A stretch of 64,000 bases of DNA from an uncultured Bacteroides sp. (lineage in GTDB: Bacteria; Bacteroidota; Bacteroidia; Bacteroidales; UBA932), in NCBI GenBank assembly GCA_945874355.1, contig CAMCGB010000010.1, forward strand, positions 1 to 64,000, in the 5' to 3' direction. Every line of letters starts with the position of its first letter. The stretch's first letter is position 1. The position numbers and the translations under genes are program-made. Positions 43,147 through 50,773 of the stretch are shown here, piece by piece. Under the pieces are notes generated by a model. It was not told the DNA's origin. It made no database searches and saw only the letters and a list, made by a program, of their open reading frames with translations.

Positions 43147-43563
43147 ATGGGAAAGCGTAAAAGACTTATGGCCGAGCGCCTCAAGGAGGCGAAGAAGGTT
43201 ACAGCTGTTGCCAAGCTGAATGATGTTCCTACCTCTCCGCGCAAAATGCGCCTTGTGGCAGATACAGTACGCGGCAAGGAGGTTAACCAGGCCCTCGATC
43301 TTCTCAAGTTCTCGAAGAGAGAGGCATCAAACCGTCTGGAGAAGCTTCTCCGCAGCGCAATCGCCAACTGGGAAGCTAAGAACCCGGACAAGAGCCAGGA
43401 ACTTGACAATGGCAATGTCTATGTCAAGACCATTATGGTAGATGGCGGCAGAATGCTGAAGCGTATCCGTCCCTGCCCCCAGGGTAGAGCGGGCCGCATC
43501 CGCAAGCGCTCCAACCACGTTACCGTCATCCTCGATGTAAAACAACCAGTGGAGAATAAATAA
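43147..43563 (+). CDS. rplV: Ribosomal protein L22
   Basis: This 138-residue L22 has [17 protein letters not shown] and ends in the tunnel hairpin [21 protein letters not shown]. The N-terminal lead of about 20 basic residues is longer than in E. coli. It is one base from rpsC. Confidence 0.97.
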   Translation: MGKRKRLMAERLKEAKKVTAVAKLNDVPTSPRKMRLVADTVRGKEVNQALDLLKFSKREASNRLEKLLRSAIANWEAKNPDKSQELDNGNVYVKTIMVDGGRMLKRIRPCPQGRAGRIRKRSNHVTVILDVKQPVENK

Positions 43564-43564
43564 T

Positions 43565-44320
43565 ATGGGACAGAAAACAAATCCTATCAGCAACAGAATC
43601 GGTATCACCCGTGGTTGGGACTCTAACTGGTGTGGTGGTAACTATGCGGAGAAGATCGCAGAGGACTACGAGATCCGCAAATATCTCGGCAAGCGTCTTG
43701 CCAAGGCAAGCCTCAGCCGCATCATCATCGAGAGAACTCTCAAACTTGTGACTGTGACAATCTATGCTGCACGTCCCGGTTTCATCATCGGAAAGGGCGG
43801 CACCGAGGTTGACAAGCTCAAGGCCGAGCTCAAGAAGGTGACCGGAAAGGATGTTCAGATCAACATCTTCGAGGTTAAGCGTCCCGAGGTTGACGCCAAC
43901 ATCGTGGCAGACAGCATCGCCCGTCAGATTGAGGGTCGTGTGTCTTACCGCAGGGCCATCAAGATGGCTGTTGCCAATACCATGAGGGTAGGCGCAGAGG
44001 GTATCAAGGTTCTTATCAGCGGACGTGTCGGTGGAGCTGAAATGGCCCGCAACGAGATGTTCAAAGAGGGAAGAACTCCTCTCCACACCTTCCGTGCAGA
44101 CATCGACTATGCTCTCGCAGTAGCCAACACCAAGGTCGGAACTCTCGGCATCAAGGTTTGGATCTGCAACGGTGAGCGCTATGGCAAGCAGGATCTGACT
44201 CCCGCAGCCCTTTCAAATGCAAACGCCCAGGCCGCAGGCTCAAACCGCGGTGGCCGCAGGGACGACCGCAGGGGTGGCCGCAGGGATGACCGCAGAGGCC
44301 GTCGCGACAACCAGAAATAG
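43565..44320 (+). CDS. rpsC: Ribosomal protein S3 with Arg/Asp/Gly-rich tail
   Basis: The 251-residue S3 has the KH domain motif ([11 protein letters not shown]), followed by the conserved C-terminal domain to about residue 215. The last 30 residues are a low-complexity tail of [12 protein letters not shown] repeats (coded by nearly identical DNA repeats at 44250-44312). In almost all bacteria rplP follows directly; here a strong terminator follows instead. Confidence 0.97.
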   Translation: MGQKTNPISNRIGITRGWDSNWCGGNYAEKIAEDYEIRKYLGKRLAKASLSRIIIERTLKLVTVTIYAARPGFIIGKGGTEVDKLKAELKKVTGKDVQINIFEVKRPEVDANIVADSIARQIEGRVSYRRAIKMAVANTMRVGAEGIKVLISGRVGGAEMARNEMFKEGRTPLHTFRADIDYALAVANTKVGTLGIKVWICNGERYGKQDLTPAALSNANAQAAGSNRGGRRDDRRGGRRDDRRGRRDNQK

Positions 44321-44325
44321 TTTTT

Positions 44326-44397
44326 GGAACCGTTTCGGTTCCTTACCGCTATAACTCTCAGAGAGGTGAGTGGCCCGCTGGCCGCCCACCTCTTTTC
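44326..44397 (+). terminator. Double hairpin terminator after rpsC
   Basis: A small hairpin GGAACC/GGTTCC (44326-44342) comes first. The main one has 13-base arms (44363-44375 and 44380-44392) with one mismatch and one G-T pair, a CGCT loop, then TTTTCTTTTTG. It ends the first ribosomal block immediately after rpsC, where rplP would usually continue. Confidence 0.9.
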
Positions 44398-44435
44398 TTT
44401 TTGCCCTTGCCCAAGGAAAGTAGGTTTATTATCAC

Positions 44436-44443
44436 TAACTTTG
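44436..44443 (+). promoter_or_regulatory. -7 element of the rhamnogalacturonan lyase gene
   Basis: TAACTTTG lies 26 bases before the ATG at 44470. The -33 element is weak. Confidence 0.5.
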
Positions 44444-44469
44444 CCTTTCAGTTAACCACAAATACGCTA

Positions 44470-46329
44470 ATGATGAAAAAGTTATTGATCGCAGCCTCAA
44501 TCCTCTTGATGGCTTCTTCCGTGTCGTTCGCCCAGGACTCGAACGAACGCTACTACAACTACGAAATCCTTACTCCGCAGAGGAACAACTCCCGCACTGC
44601 TCCGAAGCCCAAAGTCGAAGGCTGGGCGGCTGAAAGGGTCACCGAAAAGCTCGACAGGGGAGTCGTGGCCGTAAAGAGCGCCGAAGGAGTGTATGTGAGC
44701 TGGCGTCTTCTGGACTCTGATCCCGCAGACATAGCTTTCAACGTCTATCGCTCCAGGGGAGGATCCTCGTTCTCCAAGCTCAACACCAAGCCTATACGCA
44801 CCACGACCGACTTTACCGACAGGAAAGGCGCGCCGGGTTGTATTTACAAGGTGGTTCCCGTTATAGGCAACAAGCAGTTCCCGCGGCAGGCCGCGCAGAC
44901 TGTCGCTCTGGCGGATAACTATCTGAGCATCAAGTTCCAGGGCGAGTATCCGGCACAGAAGGTGGCGATTGCAGACCTTAATGGCGACGGGGCTCTGGAC
45001 TATATCATCAAGCAGCCTCAGCAGCGCACGGACCCCGGCTCGTGGCACCGCAGCGACGATACCTTCAAGCTGGAGGCCTACCTTTCGGACGGCACCTTCC
45101 TTTGGCGCAAAGACCTCGGCTGGAACATAGAGCAGGGTGTATGGTACTCTCCCTATGTGGTTGCCGACCTGGACGGAGACGGCAAGGCTGAGGTGGCTGT
45201 AAAGACCGCACCTACCGATAAGGATTACCGTGACGAGGCGGGCCGCGTGGTGGGAAAAGTGCCATATAACTATAACGGGACCAAGGGCAGCTCTCCCTAC
45301 GGGGAATGTCCCGAGTATCTTTCCATTCTCGACGGTATGAGCGGGACGGAACTCGCAAGGGTGGATTGGATTGAGCAGGGGATGGAGTTCGGCGACTATA
45401 ACCGCAACAACCGCAACCAGATGGCTATTGCTTACCTGGACGGCAAGACTCCCTGCGTCCTTATCAACCGCGGCACTTACCGCAAGATGGCAGTGAATGC
45501 CTATCAGTTTACCGGCGGCAGGCTGGAGCTGCTTTGGGAGTGGAGCGGCGACCAGGAGAATCCTGTGATACGTTCGCAGGGAGCCCATCAGATAGTTTGC
45601 GCCGACCTGGACGGAGACGGCCGTGACGAGGTTGTGATGGGGTCTGTAGTGCTGGACGATAACGGCGAAGCTCTGTGGAGTGCCGGAATCGGTCACCCTG
45701 ACAAGGCTATTGTGGCTGATATTGACCCTGATAATGAGGGACTTGAGATTCTGTTCGGAGCTGAGGTATGGCACGAGAAGAGGGGTGTATGCCTGGTCGA
45801 TGCGGCTACGGGCAGGGAACTTTGGAATATAGGCGAATATACTGCCCACGTGGGTAATGCGATGGCTGCAGATTTGCGTCCTGATATTCCAGGCTTGGAG
45901 TGTTTCGCGACTGAGGACGGCAAGGGCAAGAAGACGGGGGAGACTAAGTATATCTTTGATTGCAAGGGAAATAGGATAGGGACTATGGCTGATGTGCCTG
46001 GATGCACCGATTGGATCTGGTGGGATGCGGACAATCTGCGCGAGATGCCGGTGTATGGCTCTGAGCGGGGGAAGTTCGATCTTGGCAAGTATAAGGGAGA
46101 GACTGTCGCTTCGGGTTTTGAGGGTTCAATAGTGATGATAGCGGATTTGTTCGGTGACTGGAGGGAGGAGATTGTTACTGTCAAGAACGGTCAGCTTCGG
46201 GTTTATACGACTACGATTCCTGCAAAGGACCGCCGGGTTGCCCTGATTCAGGACCCGCTGTACCGCTCTTACATTTACGACCGCTCAATGGGCTACAACC
46301 AGTCCCCTTCGCTGTCGTACAATTTCTGA
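44470..46329 (+). CDS. Rhamnogalacturonan lyase, PL11 family, exported
   Basis: The roughly 619-residue enzyme should cleave the rhamnogalacturonan I backbone of pectin by beta-elimination. A signal peptide covers about the first 22 residues (ending SFAQ). An N-terminal fibronectin-like segment (WRLLDSDPADIAFNVYR) precedes an eight-blade propeller with repeated calcium sites DLNGDG, DLDGDGKAE and DLDGDGRDE, as in PL11 enzymes such as YesW. It is a lone gene with no SusC/D or other pectin genes beside it. The ATG doublet at 44470/44473 starts the signal peptide. Confidence 0.9.
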   Translation: MMKKLLIAASILLMASSVSFAQDSNERYYNYEILTPQRNNSRTAPKPKVEGWAAERVTEKLDRGVVAVKSAEGVYVSWRLLDSDPADIAFNVYRSRGGSSFSKLNTKPIRTTTDFTDRKGAPGCIYKVVPVIGNKQFPRQAAQTVALADNYLSIKFQGEYPAQKVAIADLNGDGALDYIIKQPQQRTDPGSWHRSDDTFKLEAYLSDGTFLWRKDLGWNIEQGVWYSPYVVADLDGDGKAEVAVKTAPTDKDYRDEAGRVVGKVPYNYNGTKGSSPYGECPEYLSILDGMSGTELARVDWIEQGMEFGDYNRNNRNQMAIAYLDGKTPCVLINRGTYRKMAVNAYQFTGGRLELLWEWSGDQENPVIRSQGAHQIVCADLDGDGRDEVVMGSVVLDDNGEALWSAGIGHPDKAIVADIDPDNEGLEILFGAEVWHEKRGVCLVDAATGRELWNIGEYTAHVGNAMAADLRPDIPGLECFATEDGKGKKTGETKYIFDCKGNRIGTMADVPGCTDWIWWDADNLREMPVYGSERGKFDLGKYKGETVASGFEGSIVMIADLFGDWREEIVTVKNGQLRVYTTTIPAKDRRVALIQDPLYRSYIYDRSMGYNQSPSLSYNF

Positions 46330-46343
46330 TAGTTGGTTTTTGA

Positions 46344-46355
46344 CGCAGCGCTGCG
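46344..46355. other. 12-bp perfect palindrome CGCAGCGCTGCG
   Basis: This perfect palindrome lies 15 bases after the lyase stop. It could be a protein-binding site or a minimal hairpin; no T-run follows closely. Confidence 0.35.
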
Positions 46356-46377
46356 CCTTCACCCCACTTCACTGTTG

Positions 46378-46416
46378 CACGAGGCGTCATCGCACACCAC
46401 GAGGCGTCATCGCACA
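46378..46416. repeat. 20-bp tandem repeat, two copies
   Basis: CACGAGGCGTCATCGCACA occurs at 46378-46396 and again at 46398-46416, giving a period of 20 bases. It is in the non-coding gap 46330-46621, next to the lyase gene. Confidence 0.7.
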
Positions 46417-46475
46417 GACGCTTGCGCCCGAAGGGTCAAATCCATCCGGAAAGTGCGCAGTCTAAAAAATATTAG

Positions 46476-46621
46476 TATATTTGCGTCTGATAAGGAACCG
46501 GCTCTGTTCCTGGTTAGTAAGTGGAATATGTTTCGCAACCTGTACAGGGTTTTATCATCAGGAAAATGTTGCCTTGCGGAACTTGAGTAAATGTAAATAA
46601 ATGTATTAATACAATATCGCG
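46476..46621 (+). promoter_or_regulatory. Promoter and long leader of the TlpA-uvrC-pnuC operon
   Basis: TATATTTG at 46476-46483 matches the -7 consensus. The leader from about 46490 to the ATG at 46622 is about 130 bases, unusually long for this window. It contains a 6-bp hairpin AGGAAC/GTTCCT near its start. I see no match to a known riboswitch. Confidence 0.5.
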
Positions 46622-47461
46622 ATGAAAAAATTCATTTTGTTTGCAGCAGGACTGGCACTTTGCCTTGCTTCCTGCAACAATGCCACCGAGCAGGAGAAGC
46701 TCGACGCTTTCAATGCCCAGATGGAAGAGTTCAATGCCACCTTCCAGGCCGATATGGAAGCCATCCAGCTTGACTCCACCCTCACCGATGACCTTCGAAA
46801 CGAGAAGGCTCAGGCTTGCTACGAAAAGGCTCTTGCCGACTACAAAGACCTCTGCCTCCAGGCCATCAAGAAGAACAGCAACAACGCCGTTGCAGTAGAG
46901 GCCTTCTCCCAGGTAAGGTATGAGCTTGAAGCAGACGAGCTCGAGGAGGTACTCAATATGATCAAAGCTCCCGCCGACACAGCTCAGGCAATTGTCAAGG
47001 CAAAGGAGCTGCTCGCATCCAAGAAGGCTACCGCCGAGGGACAGATGTTCACCGACTTCGAGATAGTTCAGGACACCGCCGATGTCGAGGGCAGCACCGT
47101 CAAGTTCTCAGACTACATCGGAAAGGGCAAATATGTGCTCGTTGACTTCTGGGCCAGCTGGTGCGGCCCCTGCAAGAGGGAGATTCCCAACATCGCAGCA
47201 GTATACGAGAAATTCCATGGAGACGATTTCGATGTTCTCAGCGTAGCAGTATGGGACGACCCTGTTGACACCAAGGCTTCAGCAGTGGAGCACGGAGTCG
47301 TATGGAACCAGATCATCAACGCCCAGAGGATCCCTACCGACATCTACGGTATTGAGGGCATCCCCCAGATTATGCTTTTCGGTCCCGACGGAACCATCGT
47401 AAAGCGTAACCTCAGAGGCGAGGGCATAGAGAAGGCAGTAGCCGAGGCCCTTGGACGTTAA
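46622..47461 (+). CDS. TlpA-like thioredoxin lipoprotein
   Basis: The 279-residue protein has a lipobox with Cys18 (LASC). A helical N-terminal region of the DUF4369-like kind spans about 20-135, followed by a thioredoxin domain with the active site WCGPC (Cys181, Cys184) and cis-Pro in GIPQIMLF. It probably reduces disulfides of envelope proteins, as in TlpA/ResA. The last codons overlap the uvrC start by 11 bases. Confidence 0.92.
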   Translation: MKKFILFAAGLALCLASCNNATEQEKLDAFNAQMEEFNATFQADMEAIQLDSTLTDDLRNEKAQACYEKALADYKDLCLQAIKKNSNNAVAVEAFSQVRYELEADELEEVLNMIKAPADTAQAIVKAKELLASKKATAEGQMFTDFEIVQDTADVEGSTVKFSDYIGKGKYVLVDFWASWCGPCKREIPNIAAVYEKFHGDDFDVLSVAVWDDPVDTKASAVEHGVVWNQIINAQRIPTDIYGIEGIPQIMLFGPDGTIVKRNLRGEGIEKAVAEALGR

Positions 47462-49271
47462 GCAGAAAATCAGCCTATTACCGCATTCCCCCGGAGTCTA
47501 CAGGTATTATGACTCTGAGGGGAATGTGATTTATGTGGGTAAGGCAAAGGACCTGAACAAAAGGGTGGCGCAGTACTTCGTGCCCCCTGAAAGGCTCAAC
47601 CTCAAGACCCGCATCCTGGTCAGCAAAATCGCTGACCTTCAGTATTCTGTAGTCGACTCAGAGGCCGATGCCCTGCTGCTGGAGAACAACCTCATCAAGC
47701 AGTACAAACCCCGCTACAACATACTCCTCAAAGACTCCAAAACCTATCCTTGGATCTGCGTCACTTCTGACGAATTCCCGCGGGTCTTCCTCACCCGCCG
47801 GCTGGAGAAGAACGGCTCGCGCTACTTCGGCCCCTACAGCTCGGCCATTCACGCCAAGGCCCTTCTGGACTTCTTCCGTTCCAACTACCCGCTGCGCAGC
47901 TGCAAGTACAACATCACCTCCGACTCGGTCCTGAGGGGTAAAATCCGACCCTGCCTTGACCTGCACCTGGGCAGATGCCGGGGCTGCTGCATAGGAGCCG
48001 TCTCTAGCCAGGAGTACAAGGGCTACATCGATGAGATAGTCCGCCTGCTGAGCGGGGGAGTGAACGATGTCATCAAGGCCTATAAGGCGAAAATGAACCT
48101 CTGCGCCGAAAACCTGGACTTCGAGACGGCTCAGGAGTGCAAACTCAAAATCGAGGCCCTGCAGAACCACTACTCCAAGTCCATCATCAGCTCGGCCCAG
48201 GGGCGTGACCTGGATGTGTTCTCGTTGCAGATTGACTCTATGGAAGCCTTCGGCAACTTCCTGCGCATCAAGGGCGGGGCAGTGGTGCAGTCCCTTAATC
48301 TGGGCTTCAAGATGCAGATAGAAGAAGACAGGGCGGCTGTCCTCAGCGAGTTCATAGCCGAAATCAGCTCGCGCTTCGGCGCTCTGAGTCCGGAGTGCCT
48401 TGTGCCCTTCCTTCCGGACGTGCAGATGGACGGCGTGGAATTCCACATCCCTTTGCGCGGCGACAAGCTTTCGCTTCTCGAGCTGAGCGACAAGAACGCC
48501 CGCGAGTTCCGCTTCAATTCCCTCAAACAGCGCGAGCACACCAACCCCGAAGAGTACCGCCGCCAGGTGCTCGAGGAACTGCGTAAGGCGCTGGGTATGA
48601 GTGTGCTGCCCGAGCATATGGAGTGCTTTGATAACTCCAATATCCAGGGTACCAATCCTGTCGCTTCGTGCGTAGTGTTCAGGGGCGGGGAGCCCAGCAA
48701 GGCGGACTACCGCAAATTCAAAATCAAGACGGTAATAGGGGCCAACGACTACGCCTCGATGAAGGAGGTCGTGAACCGCCGCTATTCGCGCCTTCTGGAA
48801 GAGAGGCCCGACGACCTTCCCCAGCTGGTTGTCATAGACGGAGGCCGGGGGCAGCTCGACTTTGCCTACCAGGCCATCTGCGAGCTTGGACTGGAGGATA
48901 GGATGACGGTCATAGGGCTTGCCAAGAGACTCGAAGAGGTAATACGCATCGGCGACCCCTATCCTCTGTTTCTGGACCGCAACTCGCAGGCCCTCAGACT
49001 CCTGCAGCGCATCCGTGACGAGGCTCACCGCTTCGGCATCACCTTCCATCGCTCGCTCCGCAGCAAAGCCGCCCTGCAGTCTTCGCTCAGGGCCATAAAA
49101 GGGGTGGGGGAGCAGACCGAGAAGACCCTTCTGATGCATTTCGGCAGCGTAGCCCGCATCGCCGCCGCCCCGACCGAAGACATAGCCGCACTGGTCGGGA
49201 AGAAGCTGGCGGAGACTATCAAGAAAGAATTAAACGACACTCAAGATGACAAAGAAAGCGACGACTCCTAA
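47451..49271 (+). CDS. uvrC: UvrABC system protein C
   Basis: The 606-residue incision subunit of nucleotide excision repair has a GIY-YIG nuclease domain (SPGVYRYYDSEGNVIYVGKA), a UVR segment near 210-245, the RNase H-like C-terminal nuclease (ECFDNSNIQG, VIDGGRGQ) and a helix-hairpin-helix end (GVGEQTEKTLLMHFGS). The start is TTG at 47451, inside the preceding gene; no in-frame ATG fits the conserved N-terminus. A weak start plus overlap suggests translational coupling. Confidence 0.95.
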   Translation: MDVKQKISLLPHSPGVYRYYDSEGNVIYVGKAKDLNKRVAQYFVPPERLNLKTRILVSKIADLQYSVVDSEADALLLENNLIKQYKPRYNILLKDSKTYPWICVTSDEFPRVFLTRRLEKNGSRYFGPYSSAIHAKALLDFFRSNYPLRSCKYNITSDSVLRGKIRPCLDLHLGRCRGCCIGAVSSQEYKGYIDEIVRLLSGGVNDVIKAYKAKMNLCAENLDFETAQECKLKIEALQNHYSKSIISSAQGRDLDVFSLQIDSMEAFGNFLRIKGGAVVQSLNLGFKMQIEEDRAAVLSEFIAEISSRFGALSPECLVPFLPDVQMDGVEFHIPLRGDKLSLLELSDKNAREFRFNSLKQREHTNPEEYRRQVLEELRKALGMSVLPEHMECFDNSNIQGTNPVASCVVFRGGEPSKADYRKFKIKTVIGANDYASMKEVVNRRYSRLLEERPDDLPQLVVIDGGRGQLDFAYQAICELGLEDRMTVIGLAKRLEEVIRIGDPYPLFLDRNSQALRLLQRIRDEAHRFGITFHRSLRSKAALQSSLRAIKGVGEQTEKTLLMHFGSVARIAAAPTEDIAALVGKKLAETIKKELNDTQDDKESDDS

Positions 49272-49995
49272 GTCCGAACAGTTCAACAAGGCCTTCAATG
49301 CCTTCATTCTCATAGGGATGACTGTCTCTATGATATTCATTACAGCCCTTAAGCTACAGTCCGCGCAGACCGACAAGGCTATGCTCCTTGTTGCCGCCTT
49401 CGGTTCGCTCTGCGGAGTGCTGAGCACCGTGTGCTCGGCCAATGCCAAGATTCTGACCTTCCTGTTCGGGTTTTTCGATGTGGCGATTTATGGAGTGATG
49501 TGTTTCATGGGAGGCAAGTACGGCAATGCTGCCCTGCATATGCTCTACTTCCTGCCAATGCAGTTTGTGGGATTTTTCCAGTGGCGCAAGGCCGGCGCGG
49601 CGGGCGGAGGCAAGTCTTCGCTCAAGGCCCGCAGGCTTTCTGCACGTCAGCGAATATACTATTCCCTTGGCTTTCTCGCTGCCCTGATTGTTGTCTATTT
49701 TGTGCTTCTGAAGCTTGGCGGGAGCGGGACTGAAATGAAGATACTTTCGCTTGCCATCCTTTCGGACGCTTTCTCGACAGTGTGCAATATTTTCGGTCAG
49801 CTGCTTATGTCCACGGCCTATATGGAGCAGTGGATTTTCTGGATCGGGGTCAATATTTCTTCGGTCCTGATGTGGTCTTTGACCCTCGCTTCGTCCTCGG
49901 CCGATTCCTATGCCCTGGTGTATCTGATAAAGTACAGTTTCTACCTTCTGAACTCCCTTAACGGCCTTCGTATCTGGCTCAAACTCAGCCGCTGA
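49246..49995 (+). CDS. pnuC: PnuC-family vitamin transporter
   Basis: The 249-residue protein has seven or eight membrane helices and PnuC features, including MQFVGFFQWRK in the centre. PnuC relatives carry nicotinamide riboside, while PnuT/PnuX in Bacteroidetes carry thiamin or riboflavin. The substrate is not decided by sequence here. No NAD or thiamin gene is adjacent, but an outer-membrane receptor remnant follows directly. It overlaps the uvrC end by 26 bases. Confidence 0.85.
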   Translation: MTKKATTPKSEQFNKAFNAFILIGMTVSMIFITALKLQSAQTDKAMLLVAAFGSLCGVLSTVCSANAKILTFLFGFFDVAIYGVMCFMGGKYGNAALHMLYFLPMQFVGFFQWRKAGAAGGGKSSLKARRLSARQRIYYSLGFLAALIVVYFVLLKLGGSGTEMKILSLAILSDAFSTVCNIFGQLLMSTAYMEQWIFWIGVNISSVLMWSLTLASSSADSYALVYLIKYSFYLLNSLNGLRIWLKLSR

Positions 49996-50027
49996 CCTGG
50001 TTTGCATATTTCATCATTAATTTTTAA

Positions 50028-50288
50028 ATCCCCGTCAAGAGCCTGTCGTTCTCCGCTTCGCTCTATTACAGCTACAAGTCATATCCGGGAGTGAGCTTCT
50101 CGAACAGCCCTCTTCTGACGCTTTCGGGGGAGTGGAAGCGGAAATACTTCACTGTCTTTGCCGAGATGCGCAACCTGACGAATATCCGGCAGCTGCGAAG
50201 CGAGTCTGTCTCGGCCTCAACCACCACTTCCACTTCGCGTTCGCTGCGCGGAAGGGAGGCGATTGTGGGCATCAGGATGTCGCTCTGA
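50028..50288 (+). pseudogene. C-terminal remnant of an outer-membrane beta-barrel protein
   Basis: An open frame of 86 codons with no ATG ends at the TGA at 50286-50288. It reads as typical barrel strands (SLSFSASLYYSYKSYPG, LLTLSGEWKRKYFTVFAEMRNLTN) and ends REAIVGIRMSL, like the C-termini of TonB-dependent or PF14905-type barrels. A stop codon at 50025-50027 cuts it off upstream. It is the surviving tail of a deleted receptor gene, beside pnuC. Confidence 0.65.
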
Positions 50289-50308
50289 ACCCGGGGCGAA
50301 GGGGCTTA

Positions 50309-50340
50309 TTTGCAATTAAGAAAAATTTTTCGTTACTTTG
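50309..50340 (+). promoter_or_regulatory. Promoter of acpP
   Basis: TTTG at 50309-50312 is followed after 20 bases by TTACTTTG (50333-50340), one mismatch from TAnnTTTG. The acpP ATG is at 50405, leaving a leader of about 60 bases. Confidence 0.6.
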
Positions 50341-50404
50341 CAGACCCGTTGCTGTAAAGAAGCGGTTTGACAAGATTGTACTAATTAACTAAATATCTAT
50401 TATT

Positions 50405-50650
50405 ATGGAGTATTCAGAAATCTTTAACAAAGTTAGAGACATCATCGTCGACAAACTTGGCGTAGAAGAGTCAGTAGTAACTGAGGAAGCAAGCTTCACC
50501 AACGACATTGGAGCAGACTCTCTTGATACCGTTGAGCTTCTTATGGCTTTCGAGCAGCAGTTTGGCGTCAAGATTCCTGACGATGAGACCAGCTCAATCG
50601 TTACTGTAAAGGACGCTTGTGACAAGGTGGCTGAGAAGCTCGCCAAATAA
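50405..50650 (+). CDS. acpP: Acyl carrier protein
   Basis: The 81-residue acidic carrier protein of fatty-acid synthesis has the phosphopantetheine site [10 protein letters not shown] with Ser39. The usual partner fabF is not next to it: a terminator follows, and the next gene is convergent. Confidence 0.96.
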   Translation: MEYSEIFNKVRDIIVDKLGVEESVVTEEASFTNDIGADSLDTVELLMAFEQQFGVKIPDDETSSIVTVKDACDKVAEKLAK

Positions 50651-50683
50651 TTTCCGAAGAGAAAATTCTTGACACAAAATTCA

Positions 50684-50717
50684 GGGCGACCGATTATCCC
50701 GGCCGCCCGTATTTTTT
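50684..50717. terminator. Intrinsic terminator after acpP
   Basis: GGGCG (50684-50688) pairs with CGCCC (50704-50708), extended inward by a CC/GG pair, and is followed by GTATTTTTTTG. It separates acpP from the convergent DUF4270 gene. Confidence 0.75.
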
Positions 50718-50773
50718 TGTTTTGGGGTCCGGCTCTGAGCCTGCGACCCACTTCACTCTCGCGCGTGTAACTC

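Noticed and set aside
44497..45849. 450-codon minus-strand frame inside the rhamnogalacturonan lyase gene
   Set aside because: The plus strand encodes a clear PL11 enzyme with signal peptide and calcium motifs; the antisense frame has no recognisable domain or ribosome binding site.
46333..46590. 85-codon plus-strand frame between the lyase and TlpA genes
   Set aside because: It runs through a palindrome, a tandem repeat and the promoter; no ribosome binding site or protein-like pattern.
47658..49139. 493-codon open frame on the minus strand inside uvrC
   Set aside because: It is the exact antisense shadow of a well-conserved uvrC; its composition is rich in His/Gly/Val/Leu without any motif, as expected from GC-rich antisense codons.
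49246..49995. Firm assignment of the PnuC-like protein to thiamin (PnuT)
   Set aside because: No TPP riboswitch or thiamin pyrophosphokinase is adjacent; the receptor remnant alone is not enough.
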